Source: an uncultured Actinomycetes bacterium
Lineage (GTDB): Bacteria > Actinomycetota > Actinomycetes > Nanopelagicales > Nanopelagicaceae
Length of the DNA stretch: 39,786 bases
Direction: 5' to 3'
NCBI GenBank assembly: GCA_903878415.1
Contig: CAIRHO010000069.1
Coordinates: 1-39,786 of the forward strand
Part shown: in pieces, positions 28,111-35,712 of the stretch
How the letters are laid out: each line of letters starts with the position of its first letter
Position numbering within the stretch: position 1 is the first letter of the stretch
Translations under genes and position numbers: made by a program
Notes under the pieces: generated by a model
The model's input: the letters and a program-made list of their open reading frames with translations, nothing else
Told to the model about the DNA's origin: nothing
Databases searched by the model: none

Positions 28111-31100
28111 TTAAACGGTTTCAGGTTCGACTTCGCGCAAGCGTTGCGAAATAACCTCAGACACGCCATCTCCTCGCATGGTCACACCATAAAGCGCATC
28201 ACCGATTTCCATTGTGCGCTTTTGGTGCGTGATGATAATTAACTGCGAAGCGGCACGAAGTTCTTCCAATACACCGAGCAATCGACCTAAATTTGTGTCA
28301 TCAAGTGCTGCTTCAACTTCATCCATTACATAGAACGGACTTGGTCGCGCTTTAAAGATTGCTATCAATAGCGCAACCGCAGTTAAAGAACGTTCACCAC
28401 CAGAAAGCAATGAGAGGCGCTTAATGCGTTTTCCAGGTGGTCGGGCTTCGACATCTACACCAGAAGTTAACAAGTCATCTGGATTGGTAAGAATTAATCG
28501 GCCTTCACCGCCGGGGAATAATCGAGCAAAAATAATTTCAAATTCGCGGGCGGTATCTCTAAATGCCAGCAAGAAAATTTCCTGAACTTTGTCATCTACC
28601 TCTTTAATAATATCTAGCAAATCTTTACGCGACTTCTTCAAATCCTCTAACTGTTCGGCTAAATAACGGAGCCGTTCCTCCAAGGCTGAATACTCCTCCA
28701 GCGCTAATGGATTAATTCGGCCAAGCAAAGCTAGTTGACGCTCTGCGCCAGCCAATCGTTTCTCTTGTTGATCTCTGCGGTAAGGAATTAAATCACCTTG
28801 AATTATTTCGCCAGTATCTGTTTCAATAAAAGTGGGTACATCTTTCTCTGGGTTATATTCAGAGAGAAGCACTGATATATCTACGCCATATTCTTCAACT
28901 GCTCGATCTTCCAATTGTTCGATTCGCAAACGTTGTTCTGCTCTTGCAATTTCATCCCGGTGCACACTTGAAGTTAATTGTTCTAATTCAATAGCTAATT
29001 CTCTAATTTGGCCACGAATTGCCAGAGTTTCACCTTCACGCGCACTTCTTGCATTTTCTAATCGCTCGCGTTCGGCTGCTGCCCTTGAAATAGAAACTTC
29101 AATTTGAATCAACGCTTCGTACGCCGTATCTGCAATGGTTTGGGCAGTCACTGCACCACGAGCACGCGCCTCGCGTCGAGAAATACTTCTAGATGCTGCT
29201 TCGCGTTCGTTTCTAGCCGCAGTTTCAAGATCAGAAGCCCGACGAGTAATTGCAGCAACACGCTCTTCTTCGGTTCGAAGTTTCAATCGAGCTTCAACTT
29301 CCATAGCTCGAGATGTAGCAACACGGGAGCGCAGCGATTCCAGCGCTGCGGTATCAGGTTCTTTCGCCTCTTCTTTGTTATTGAATTTTGCCTCTGCAAT
29401 TCCAAGTTCGCGACGATCAGTTTCAATTGAGATTGAAGCTTCGACAATTACAGCTTTCAATCTTTCAATTTCAGCTAACGCACTCTTTACCCCTTGACCA
29501 GCTGCTGCCATCTGCTCTGCAATTCCAGCCATCTTGGCATCAGATTCATTTAATTTCGCTAACGCAACTTCGAAATTAGCTTGCAGGGTTCTTAGATTTT
29601 CTTCGGAGCGAGACAATTCAAACTTTAAGCGATCGGTCAAATGGGAGCAGTTAGTAAAATCGGATTCCGCATCAGAAATCATTGCGTTGATTTCAATTAA
29701 AGAGTTTTTGACGGTCGAACCGCCACGAGCTCTTGACTGCGAAACAATATCTCCATCACGCGTGATTGCAGTTACGGAAGCATTAGCAGCGACAATCTCT
29801 TCGGCTTCCGCGAGTGAGTCGGCGGCTACATAGCCATTTAATAGGGCTGGTAAAACTCTTCCAAGTGATGAAGATGAAACCTTGTTAGCGAGCGGCGTAA
29901 GTCCAGCGGGAAGTTGCATAATCGCGATTTCGGGCGAACCGATAATTAGCACATCCGCACTACCGGCGCTTTCAGATTTTAAATAAGCCAGCGCAGATAC
30001 AGCACCTTTTAGGTCGGCTACAACAATGGCATCTGAGAGCGTTCCTAACGCAGCTGCAATTCCTTTTTCCCAGCCGTTCTCGATTGAAATTAATGAAGCT
30101 AGTGATCCACGAACTTCAATTCCCTTAGTGTTTGTTAGTAGCGCTCCGCTACCGTCTCTATGCATGGTTGCTTGTCTTAGCGCATCTAATTTCGCTTCAG
30201 CACCACTCTTATCTCGTTCCGCCTTATTTAACTCAGCCGTAATTCTTTCTAATTCGCTTTTAGCCTTATTTAAATCACCTTTACTGCTTTCAAAATTTGC
30301 ATCAAGGTTTAGTTCGCCGGCACCAAGTCCAGCAATTTCACTCTCTAAAGTTGCGAACTCGTGTTGGGCGTGGTCAGCTCGTTCTTGCGCTTGGTCTTTC
30401 GCACGCGAAAGCCGAGTAATTTCTGCGCTACCGCTTTCAATTCGAGAATTTAAACTCTTAATATGGCCTTCTTGACGCGCAGTTCCTTCTCGTAAATCAG
30501 CAATTGCGCGGAGTGCTGCGGCAACCGCGTCTTCTTCTGCTTTTAACGAATTTTCTAATTCTGAAAGTTGGTTACTCGCGCTAAGCAATTCATTTCTAGA
30601 TCTTTCAAGGTTAGTATTTAAAATTGCTTCTTCAGCTCGAAGTACTTTAGCTTCTTGCTCCAACGCGACTGGGTCTCGTCCGCTTGATCTTGCCTCTTCC
30701 GCCTCTTCCGCCAAAAATCGGGCGCGCTCAGAAGCTAAATTTTGGGTTCCTCTAAGTTTTTCACGATGTGATGTTAATTGGTAATAATTATCTTGCGCAT
30801 TAGCTAATTCTGGATTTTCAATTGCGGATATTTGATCAATTTCAATCTCGCGATTGCGCAACCTCTCTAAATCATTATCGACGATTGTTTTACGAGCGCG
30901 TAGCGATGTTTCGTCTGCCACCTCAGCATTGATTGTAGATTGCAACGCAATTAGATCGTCAGCAAGTAAACGTAACCGGGCATCGCGAACATCGGCTTGG
31001 ATTGTTGCGGCCTTCTTGGCAACCTCGGCTTGCTTGCCGAGCGGTTTTAGTTGGCGCCGAAGTTCAACCGTTAAATCTTGAATCCGAGCTAAGTTTCCTT

Positions 31101-31653
31101 GCATTGAATCTAATTTTCGCAGTGCCTTCTCTTTACGTTTTCGATGCTTAAGAACGCCGGCGGCCTCTTCGATGAAACCACGTCTCTCATCTGGATTCGC
31201 TGTAAGAATTGCATCAAGTTGGCCTTGACCGACTATCACGTGCATTTCGCGACCAATACCGCTATCGCTAAGCAGCTCCTGAATATCTAGTAAGCGTGCA
31301 TTCTCACCATTTATTTGATATTCGCTCTGCCCGTTACGAAAAAGAATTCGAGAAATAGTTACTTCGGTGTAATCAATTGGAAGTGCGCCATCAGTATTAT
31401 CGATTGTTACAGAAACTTCAGCGCGACCTAGTGGAGCTCTGCCGGAAGTGCCTGCGAAAATAACATCTTCCATTTTTCCACCGCGTAAACTTTTTGCCCC
31501 TTGTTCACCCATAACCCAAGCGAGTGCGTCTACTACGTTGCTCTTCCCTGATCCGTTTGGTCCAACTACGCAGGTAATGCCGCGCTCGAATCTAAGCGTC
31601 GTAGGAGCAGCAAAGGACTTAAAGCCCTTCAAGGTCATGCTCTTCAGATACAT
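28111..31653 (-). CDS. smc: Chromosome segregation protein SMC
   Basis: A complete 1180-residue SMC ATPase that, with ScpA and ScpB, compacts and separates chromosomes. The head has Walker A GPNGSGKS (31-38), the C-terminal half-head LSGGERSLTAVALLIAIF signature and Walker B with YVMDEVEAALDD. Two long coiled coils flank a hinge (about 500-640, with TNTKGIEVRGSLASLISIEN). TAGGTT at -12 suggests a leaderless message. scpA and scpB are not in the window. Confidence 0.97.
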   Translation of the reverse strand: MYLKSMTLKGFKSFAAPTTLRFERGITCVVGPNGSGKSNVVDALAWVMGEQGAKSLRGGKMEDVIFAGTSGRAPLGRAEVSVTIDNTDGALPIDYTEVTISRILFRNGQSEYQINGENARLLDIQELLSDSGIGREMHVIVGQGQLDAILTANPDERRGFIEEAAGVLKHRKRKEKALRKLDSMQGNLARIQDLTVELRRQLKPLGKQAEVAKKAATIQADVRDARLRLLADDLIALQSTINAEVADETSLRARKTIVDNDLERLRNREIEIDQISAIENPELANAQDNYYQLTSHREKLRGTQNLASERARFLAEEAEEARSSGRDPVALEQEAKVLRAEEAILNTNLERSRNELLSASNQLSELENSLKAEEDAVAAALRAIADLREGTARQEGHIKSLNSRIESGSAEITRLSRAKDQAQERADHAQHEFATLESEIAGLGAGELNLDANFESSKGDLNKAKSELERITAELNKAERDKSGAEAKLDALRQATMHRDGSGALLTNTKGIEVRGSLASLISIENGWEKGIAAALGTLSDAIVVADLKGAVSALAYLKSESAGSADVLIIGSPEIAIMQLPAGLTPLANKVSSSSLGRVLPALLNGYVAADSLAEAEEIVAANASVTAITRDGDIVSQSRARGGSTVKNSLIEINAMISDAESDFTNCSHLTDRLKFELSRSEENLRTLQANFEVALAKLNESDAKMAGIAEQMAAAGQGVKSALAEIERLKAVIVEASISIETDRRELGIAEAKFNNKEEAKEPDTAALESLRSRVATSRAMEVEARLKLRTEEERVAAITRRASDLETAARNEREAASRSISRREARARGAVTAQTIADTAYEALIQIEVSISRAAAERERLENARSAREGETLAIRGQIRELAIELEQLTSSVHRDEIARAEQRLRIEQLEDRAVEEYGVDISVLLSEYNPEKDVPTFIETDTGEIIQGDLIPYRRDQQEKRLAGAERQLALLGRINPLALEEYSALEERLRYLAEQLEDLKKSRKDLLDIIKEVDDKVQEIFLLAFRDTAREFEIIFARLFPGGEGRLILTNPDDLLTSGVDVEARPPGKRIKRLSLLSGGERSLTAVALLIAIFKARPSPFYVMDEVEAALDDTNLGRLLGVLEELRAASQLIIITHQKRTMEIGDALYGVTMRGDGVSEVISQRLREVEPETV

Positions 31654-31659
31654 GGGGAA

Positions 31660-31665
31660 AACCTA
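31660..31665 (-). promoter_or_regulatory. -10 element TAGGTT of smc
   Basis: Minus-strand TAGGTT lies at -12 to -7 from ATG 31653 in a 65-base spacer after mutM, giving smc-ftsY their own promoter. Confidence 0.5.
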
Positions 31666-31718
31666 TCGCCCCAGCCCGCAAAGTTCGGGTCTTTCCGAGC
31701 GCTTGTCGGGTTTCTCAC

Positions 31719-32576
31719 CTATTTTCGTTTTATTCCTCTTTTTGACTCCCGCTTTACCTGACACTTTGGGCAGAAATGTGATGACCGATTCGCGAACGCA
31801 ATTCGGCGGATTTCGCTCCCGCACCTTGAACATGCTTCACCATCTTGCCCATACGCCGAAAGTTCAATGTCGAAATATCCACTCTCGCCATTTACATTCT
31901 TATATTGCTCATCAAATGAGGTGCCACCAACTTTCAGCGCGGCTCTCATTACAGCAGCTGCAGAATCTAGTAATCGATCCAACTCGCCATTAGTCAATCC
32001 AGAGCACTCTCGCTCTGGATGAATTTTTGCCAGCCAAAGTGATTCATCTGCATAAATGTTTCCGACTCCGCTCATGATTTCTTGATTTAACAGAGCGCGT
32101 TTAATCTCGGTCTTACGGTTTAATAAATCTCTCTTAACTGATTCGCGATTAAAATTAGGATCAAAGATATCGAGCGCAATATGAGCAGCAGAGTTTGGAA
32201 TTCCGGCGTTACTTTGATCCACGCTTAGCCAGCCAAAAGTTCGTTGATCAATGAACCGGACTTCAAAATCTTTGGAGTTCAAATTGATTCGCACTCTCAA
32301 ATGTTTTTCTGGTGCAGATCTCTTTTCCCGAACTAGGAACTGACCGCTCATCCCAAGGTGTGCGAGTAAAACTTCGGGTCGGTTCAACTGCATCCATAGA
32401 AATTTTCCACGTCTGTTGACGCTTAAAATTTTAGATCCAGTCAAAGAATCGAGCGGGGCAATAGATTTTGGATTTGTTGCTCTTGAGTGAAAAACTTCTA
32501 TGCCAGTTATTTTCTTTCCTACAATGCTTCGTTCTAAACCAAGCCGAACCGTTTCTACTTCTGGTAACTCAGGCAC
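31719..32576 (-). CDS. mutM: Formamidopyrimidine-DNA glycosylase
   Basis: A 285-residue DNA repair glycosylase/AP lyase that removes 8-oxoguanine and formamidopyrimidines. The mature N terminus is PELPEVETVRLGLER, where Pro is the nucleophile and Glu the acid. The middle has MSGVGNIYADESLW of the helix-two-turn-helix, and the C-terminal zinc finger has CSRCG and CPKC. It overlaps the end of rnc by eight bases, the usual actinobacterial rnc-mutM-smc-ftsY order. Confidence 0.96.
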   Translation of the reverse strand: MPELPEVETVRLGLERSIVGKKITGIEVFHSRATNPKSIAPLDSLTGSKILSVNRRGKFLWMQLNRPEVLLAHLGMSGQFLVREKRSAPEKHLRVRINLNSKDFEVRFIDQRTFGWLSVDQSNAGIPNSAAHIALDIFDPNFNRESVKRDLLNRKTEIKRALLNQEIMSGVGNIYADESLWLAKIHPERECSGLTNGELDRLLDSAAAVMRAALKVGGTSFDEQYKNVNGESGYFDIELSAYGQDGEACSRCGSEIRRIAFANRSSHFCPKCQVKRESKRGIKRK

Positions 32577-33255
32577 TTTCGTTTGCGCTAGAAAGTTCTT
32601 CGTAAGCTATGCGCGCTGCAATTTGTTCAGCTTCACGTTTACTTTTTCCATGTCCCTCTGGATAAGTTTTTCCGTTTACAACAACTACTGCTATGAAATC
32701 TTTATCGTGATCTGGTCCAGATTCACTTACTTGATACTCGGGCGCGTTTAGTCCCGCAGCTGCAGCTAATTCTTGTAGCGCAGTCTTACCATCTAAGCTA
32801 GCACCACGTTCTAGCGCCTCGGCGATTACGCCTTCCATAAGCCGTAATACAACTGCAGTTGTAACTTCATAGCCGTGGTCTAAATAAATCGCACCAACAA
32901 GAGCCTCAAAAGCGTCTGCCAAAATTGAGTTCTTATCCCGGCCGCCGGTATTTTCTTCGCCTTTTCCAATTTTTAAATTTTCGCCAAGTTTTAAATCACG
33001 TGCAATCTGGGCGAGCGCTCTCATATTTACTACGCCAGATCGGAGTGGTGACAATCGACTTTCATCTAGATCGGGAAATCTTTCATAAAGTGCTTCTGTT
33101 ACAACTAAACCTAAAACGCTATCGCCAAGAAATTCCATGCGCTCATTGGTTGGCAAGCCGCCGGATTCATAGGCAAACGAACGGTGAGTAAGCGCTAGAT
33201 CAAGTAGATCTTCTCTTATCGAGATCCCTAGCTTTTCAGCTAATTGGGAATTCAG
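32569..33255 (-). CDS. rnc: Ribonuclease III, apparently starting at CTG
   Basis: RNase III cuts double-stranded RNA in rRNA precursors and regulatory duplexes. The signature NERMEFLGDSVLG holds the catalytic acids, DAFEALVGAIYLD gives the second acidic site, and a double-stranded RNA-binding domain ends the protein (ALQELAAAAGLNAPEYQV). The conserved first helices (LAEKLGISIREDLLDLALTHRSFA) lie before the first ATG, GTG or TTG (TTG 33156) in this frame, which stays open back to a stop inside rpmF. The only plausible initiator is CTG 33255, with AGAGG seven bases before it, giving 228 residues, a normal length. The start codon itself is inference. Confidence 0.9.
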   Translation of the reverse strand: MNSQLAEKLGISIREDLLDLALTHRSFAYESGGLPTNERMEFLGDSVLGLVVTEALYERFPDLDESRLSPLRSGVVNMRALAQIARDLKLGENLKIGKGEENTGGRDKNSILADAFEALVGAIYLDHGYEVTTAVVLRLMEGVIAEALERGASLDGKTALQELAAAAGLNAPEYQVSESGPDHDKDFIAVVVVNGKTYPEGHGKSKREAEQIAARIAYEELSSANESA

Positions 33256-33257
33256 AG

Positions 33258-33431
33258 TTAAACCTCTAGAACTTGGCGGCGGTTATAAGTTCCGCACGTT
33301 GGGCAAGCAGTATGTTGCAATTTTGGTTGTTGGCATTGATCGCAAGTTGCAATTGCAGCTGGTGTTGTCTTCCATTGGCTGCGACGGGAACGCGTGCGCG
33401 AGCGGGACATCTTTCGCTTTGGTAGTGGCAC
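33258..33431 (-). CDS. rpmF: 50S ribosomal protein L32 (zinc-binding form)
   Basis: A 57-residue L32: PLPKRKMSRSRTRSRRSQWK followed by a zinc site with C30, C33, C43 and C46 (CDQC, CPTC). GTG 33431 is the start; AAGGAG lies six bases before it, and the open frame further upstream has no homology. It sits between the DUF177 and rnc genes, as usual, and its stop is three bases from the proposed CTG of rnc. Confidence 0.96.
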   Translation of the reverse strand: MPLPKRKMSRSRTRSRRSQWKTTPAAIATCDQCQQPKLQHTACPTCGTYNRRQVLEV

Positions 33432-33510
33432 TTTGTTCTCCTTGTTATAACGGCAATCTTTTACGAGGGCGTAAGTATCCCCTATCGGGCGGGTATTTGT
33501 AAAAACGAGG

Positions 33511-34119
33511 CTATTTCTCGGTTGCCCCCGGGCTCTCCCCGTTCGAACCCTCCCAATTTGCCAATCCAGTCCAGCGAGCGTCAATAACCTCATGTGCGTG
33601 ATCGTCTGGTAACAATTCCCATTTTTCACCGCAAGTTACACAAAGTCCCTCGCACTCTTCATCGCAGAGCGGGTTAATTGGCAGCGCCAGAACAATCGCG
33701 TCACGAATCGGTGTCTCCAAATTTAGATAATCCCCCACTAGAAAAAAAGCATCATCAATATCAAGTTCATCGCCTGCTTCTTGCTCGCGCTTAGATTTCT
33801 GCTTTCGGTCGCCCTTAACTTCATATTCGTATAATTCTTGGAACATTTGATTAATCGGAAAGGTAATTGGATCTAAACATCGAGTGCATTCGCCAATGCC
33901 AGTTGCATGAACTTGGCCAGTTGCCAGAATACCTTCATCAACTGATTCCAATCTCAGCCCTAACGAAACCGAGCTGCCAGCCGGAACTGATAGCAATGGA
34001 ATTCCCAGATTTTCAATTAATTTAATTTCAAGCGCAGCTTCACGCATTTCGCCAGCGCGGCGCGGCAAATCATGTGCATTATAGAAAAATGGCGAATTTG
34101 TATTAATTTTCATCGACAT
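33511..34119 (-). CDS. YceD/DUF177 family protein
   Basis: A 202-residue DUF177 protein. It has the characteristic CTRCLDPITFPINQMFQELYE and, further on, DLNPLCDEECEGLC-like NPLCDEECEGLCVTCGEKW with four cysteines that may bind zinc. The family is almost always encoded before rpmF and is linked to 23S rRNA and 50S biogenesis; the exact role is unsettled. Two ATG codons, 34119 and 34113, are possible starts and neither has a clear ribosome binding site. Confidence 0.9.
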   Translation of the reverse strand: MSMKINTNSPFFYNAHDLPRRAGEMREAALEIKLIENLGIPLLSVPAGSSVSLGLRLESVDEGILATGQVHATGIGECTRCLDPITFPINQMFQELYEYEVKGDRKQKSKREQEAGDELDIDDAFFLVGDYLNLETPIRDAIVLALPINPLCDEECEGLCVTCGEKWELLPDDHAHEVIDARWTGLANWEGSNGESPGATEK

Positions 34120-34129
34120 GATTTATAAG

Positions 34130-34606
34130 TTAGTCGCGCAGTTGCGAAAGTACATCTTTATCGCTCGCCCCTGCAAGACGATCTCTTCCTCTATTAATGG
34201 CTTCCAAAGTCTTATTCAAGATTACCTCAAGAGTTGCAAGCCTTGAATCGATATATGCATCGACTTCTTCACGCTGTGCATCTGCCTCTAATTTATTTTC
34301 ATCGAGTATTAGCGCTGCTTGTTCACGCGCAGATGACACTATTGCTGTCTGCTCTACCATTCGCGAAACCTCTTCGCGTGCATGTGCGATTAATTGTTCG
34401 GCGCTTGCTTGACCATCTTCAATAATTGCATCGCGACTTGCTAATAGATCTTGCGCTGATTCTAAATCTCGAGGCAACGCTGCTTTAACTTCATTCAATA
34501 TCTCCAGAAGTTCGCCGCGATGGACTACACATGATGCAGAAAGCGGAACTGAACGGGCTTCTTCAACTGTTGTAATTGCTGAAAGTAACTTCTCAATTGC
34601 GTCCAT
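34130..34606 (-). CDS. SepIVA-like coiled-coil cell division protein
   Basis: A 158-residue soluble protein, almost entirely helical. A short DivIVA-like N-terminal segment is followed by a long coiled coil rich in Ala, Glu, Gln and Arg (about 45-145), ending in LNKTLEAINRGRDRLAG. The position before DUF177, rpmF and rnc matches Rv2927c/MSMEG_2416 (SepIVA), a septum-site coiled-coil protein needed in mycobacterial division. The name rests on context and architecture. ATG 34606 is preferred; ATG 34615 would lie deeper inside coaD. Confidence 0.72.
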   Translation of the reverse strand: MDAIEKLLSAITTVEEARSVPLSASCVVHRGELLEILNEVKAALPRDLESAQDLLASRDAIIEDGQASAEQLIAHAREEVSRMVEQTAIVSSAREQAALILDENKLEADAQREEVDAYIDSRLATLEVILNKTLEAINRGRDRLAGASDKDVLSQLRD

Positions 34607-35090
34607 GTTCACCATTTTCCAATAAACGTGCTTTTACTAGGGTCAATACTTTTGGTGGGATTAAGGCTGAAACATCGCCACCGTAAGTTGCAATCTCTTT
34701 AACGAGCGATGAAGAGAGAAATGAATAAGCTGGAGTCGTTGCCATAAACAAAGTATCAACCTCTTTTAATTGCAAGTTCATTTGTGCCATTTGAAGCTCG
34801 TAATCAAAGTCACTGACGGCGCGAAGTCCCTTAACGATGGCAGATACTTCATGCTCCATGCAGAAATCAACCAATAACCCAGACCAAGAATCTACTTTTA
34901 CATTCTTATATTTAGCCGTAACCTCAGTAATCATCTCAATTCGTTCTGCAACTGTGAAAAGGCTTGCCTTTGTTCTATTAACTAGAACTGCGATGATCAC
35001 CTCGTCAAATAAACCACTGGCGCGTTCGATTACATCCAGATGACCATATGTAATCGGGTCAAAAGATCCAGGGCAGACAGCGCGCTTCAT
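34593..35090 (-). CDS. coaD: Phosphopantetheine adenylyltransferase
   Basis: A 165-residue hexameric enzyme making dephospho-CoA from 4'-phosphopantetheine and ATP, the fourth step of coenzyme A synthesis. It has CPGSFDPITYGHLDVI (the nucleotidyltransferase TxGH motif), VKGLRAVSDFDYELQMAQMN and SSSLVKEIATYGGDVS. It overlaps the SepIVA-like gene at its 3' end. TAGCGT lies at -12 before the ATG, so the message may be leaderless. Confidence 0.97.
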   Translation of the reverse strand: MKRAVCPGSFDPITYGHLDVIERASGLFDEVIIAVLVNRTKASLFTVAERIEMITEVTAKYKNVKVDSWSGLLVDFCMEHEVSAIVKGLRAVSDFDYELQMAQMNLQLKEVDTLFMATTPAYSFLSSSLVKEIATYGGDVSALIPPKVLTLVKARLLENGEHGRN

Positions 35091-35096
35091 GTGAAA

Positions 35097-35102
35097 ACGC
35101 TA
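35097..35102 (-). promoter_or_regulatory. -10 element TAGCGT of coaD
   Basis: Minus-strand TAGCGT lies at -12 to -7 from ATG 35090 in the 28-base gap after rsmD. Confidence 0.45.
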
Positions 35103-35118
35103 GCAACAAATCGCGCGC

Positions 35119-35694
35119 TTATCCATTTTGTGAGGGAATTCCATAGTAAATCACGGCGTGACCATATTTTCTTACCTTCAATTCGCTTAGGCCGGTCGGC
35201 CATAAAAATGGTTTGCCTTTTGAAGCCCGTTCAACTGCAATAATTGAGGTTGATTTTAAAAATTTGTTCTCGATTAGCGCTTCTAAGTCATTAGTAACTA
35301 AATCATTTGCTAGTTCATATGGCGGATCTATGAAAACCGCATCGTATTGGATTGAAATATTAGTTTTAAGAAATCTTGCAACCGATGAATTAAATACTTG
35401 GAAACTTCCAGACCCAACTATTTTTTCGAATAATTCCAAATTACTTTCTGCAACTTTTACAGCGCTCTCTTCGCTTTCAACCGCATGTACTAGCCCTGCT
35501 CCCCTAGATAGCGCTTCTGCACTCACTGCGCCGGAACCCGCATATAGATCTAAAAAATATTTATTATTAATTCCACCAAGCTCCGATTCCAAAGAAGAGA
35601 AAAGCGCCTCGCGCGCTCGATCGGAAGTTGGTCTGGTATCGCCAATTGGCGAAATAAGGTTCCGCCCTTTTGCCATGCCCGCAATAATTCGCAT
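35119..35694 (-). CDS. rsmD: 16S rRNA (guanine966-N2)-methyltransferase
   Basis: A 191-residue Rossmann methyltransferase. It opens with MRIIAGMAKGRNL and TRPTSDRAREALFSSLE, binds SAM with FLDLYAGSGAVSAEALSRGA and has the catalytic DPPYEL motif in VFIDPPYEL. RsmD methylates N2 of G966 in 16S rRNA late in 30S assembly. It lies between recG (18 bases, with GGGAG as ribosome binding site) and coaD, the common order. Confidence 0.94.
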   Translation of the reverse strand: MRIIAGMAKGRNLISPIGDTRPTSDRAREALFSSLESELGGINNKYFLDLYAGSGAVSAEALSRGAGLVHAVESEESAVKVAESNLELFEKIVGSGSFQVFNSSVARFLKTNISIQYDAVFIDPPYELANDLVTNDLEALIENKFLKSTSIIAVERASKGKPFLWPTGLSELKVRKYGHAVIYYGIPSQNG

Positions 35695-35712
35695 TCGATT
35701 ATTCTCCCAGAG

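Noticed and set aside
33432-33629. 66-residue N-terminal extension of L32
   Set aside because: L32 homology and a clear AAGGAG start at GTG 33431; the extension overlaps the DUF177 gene in another frame.
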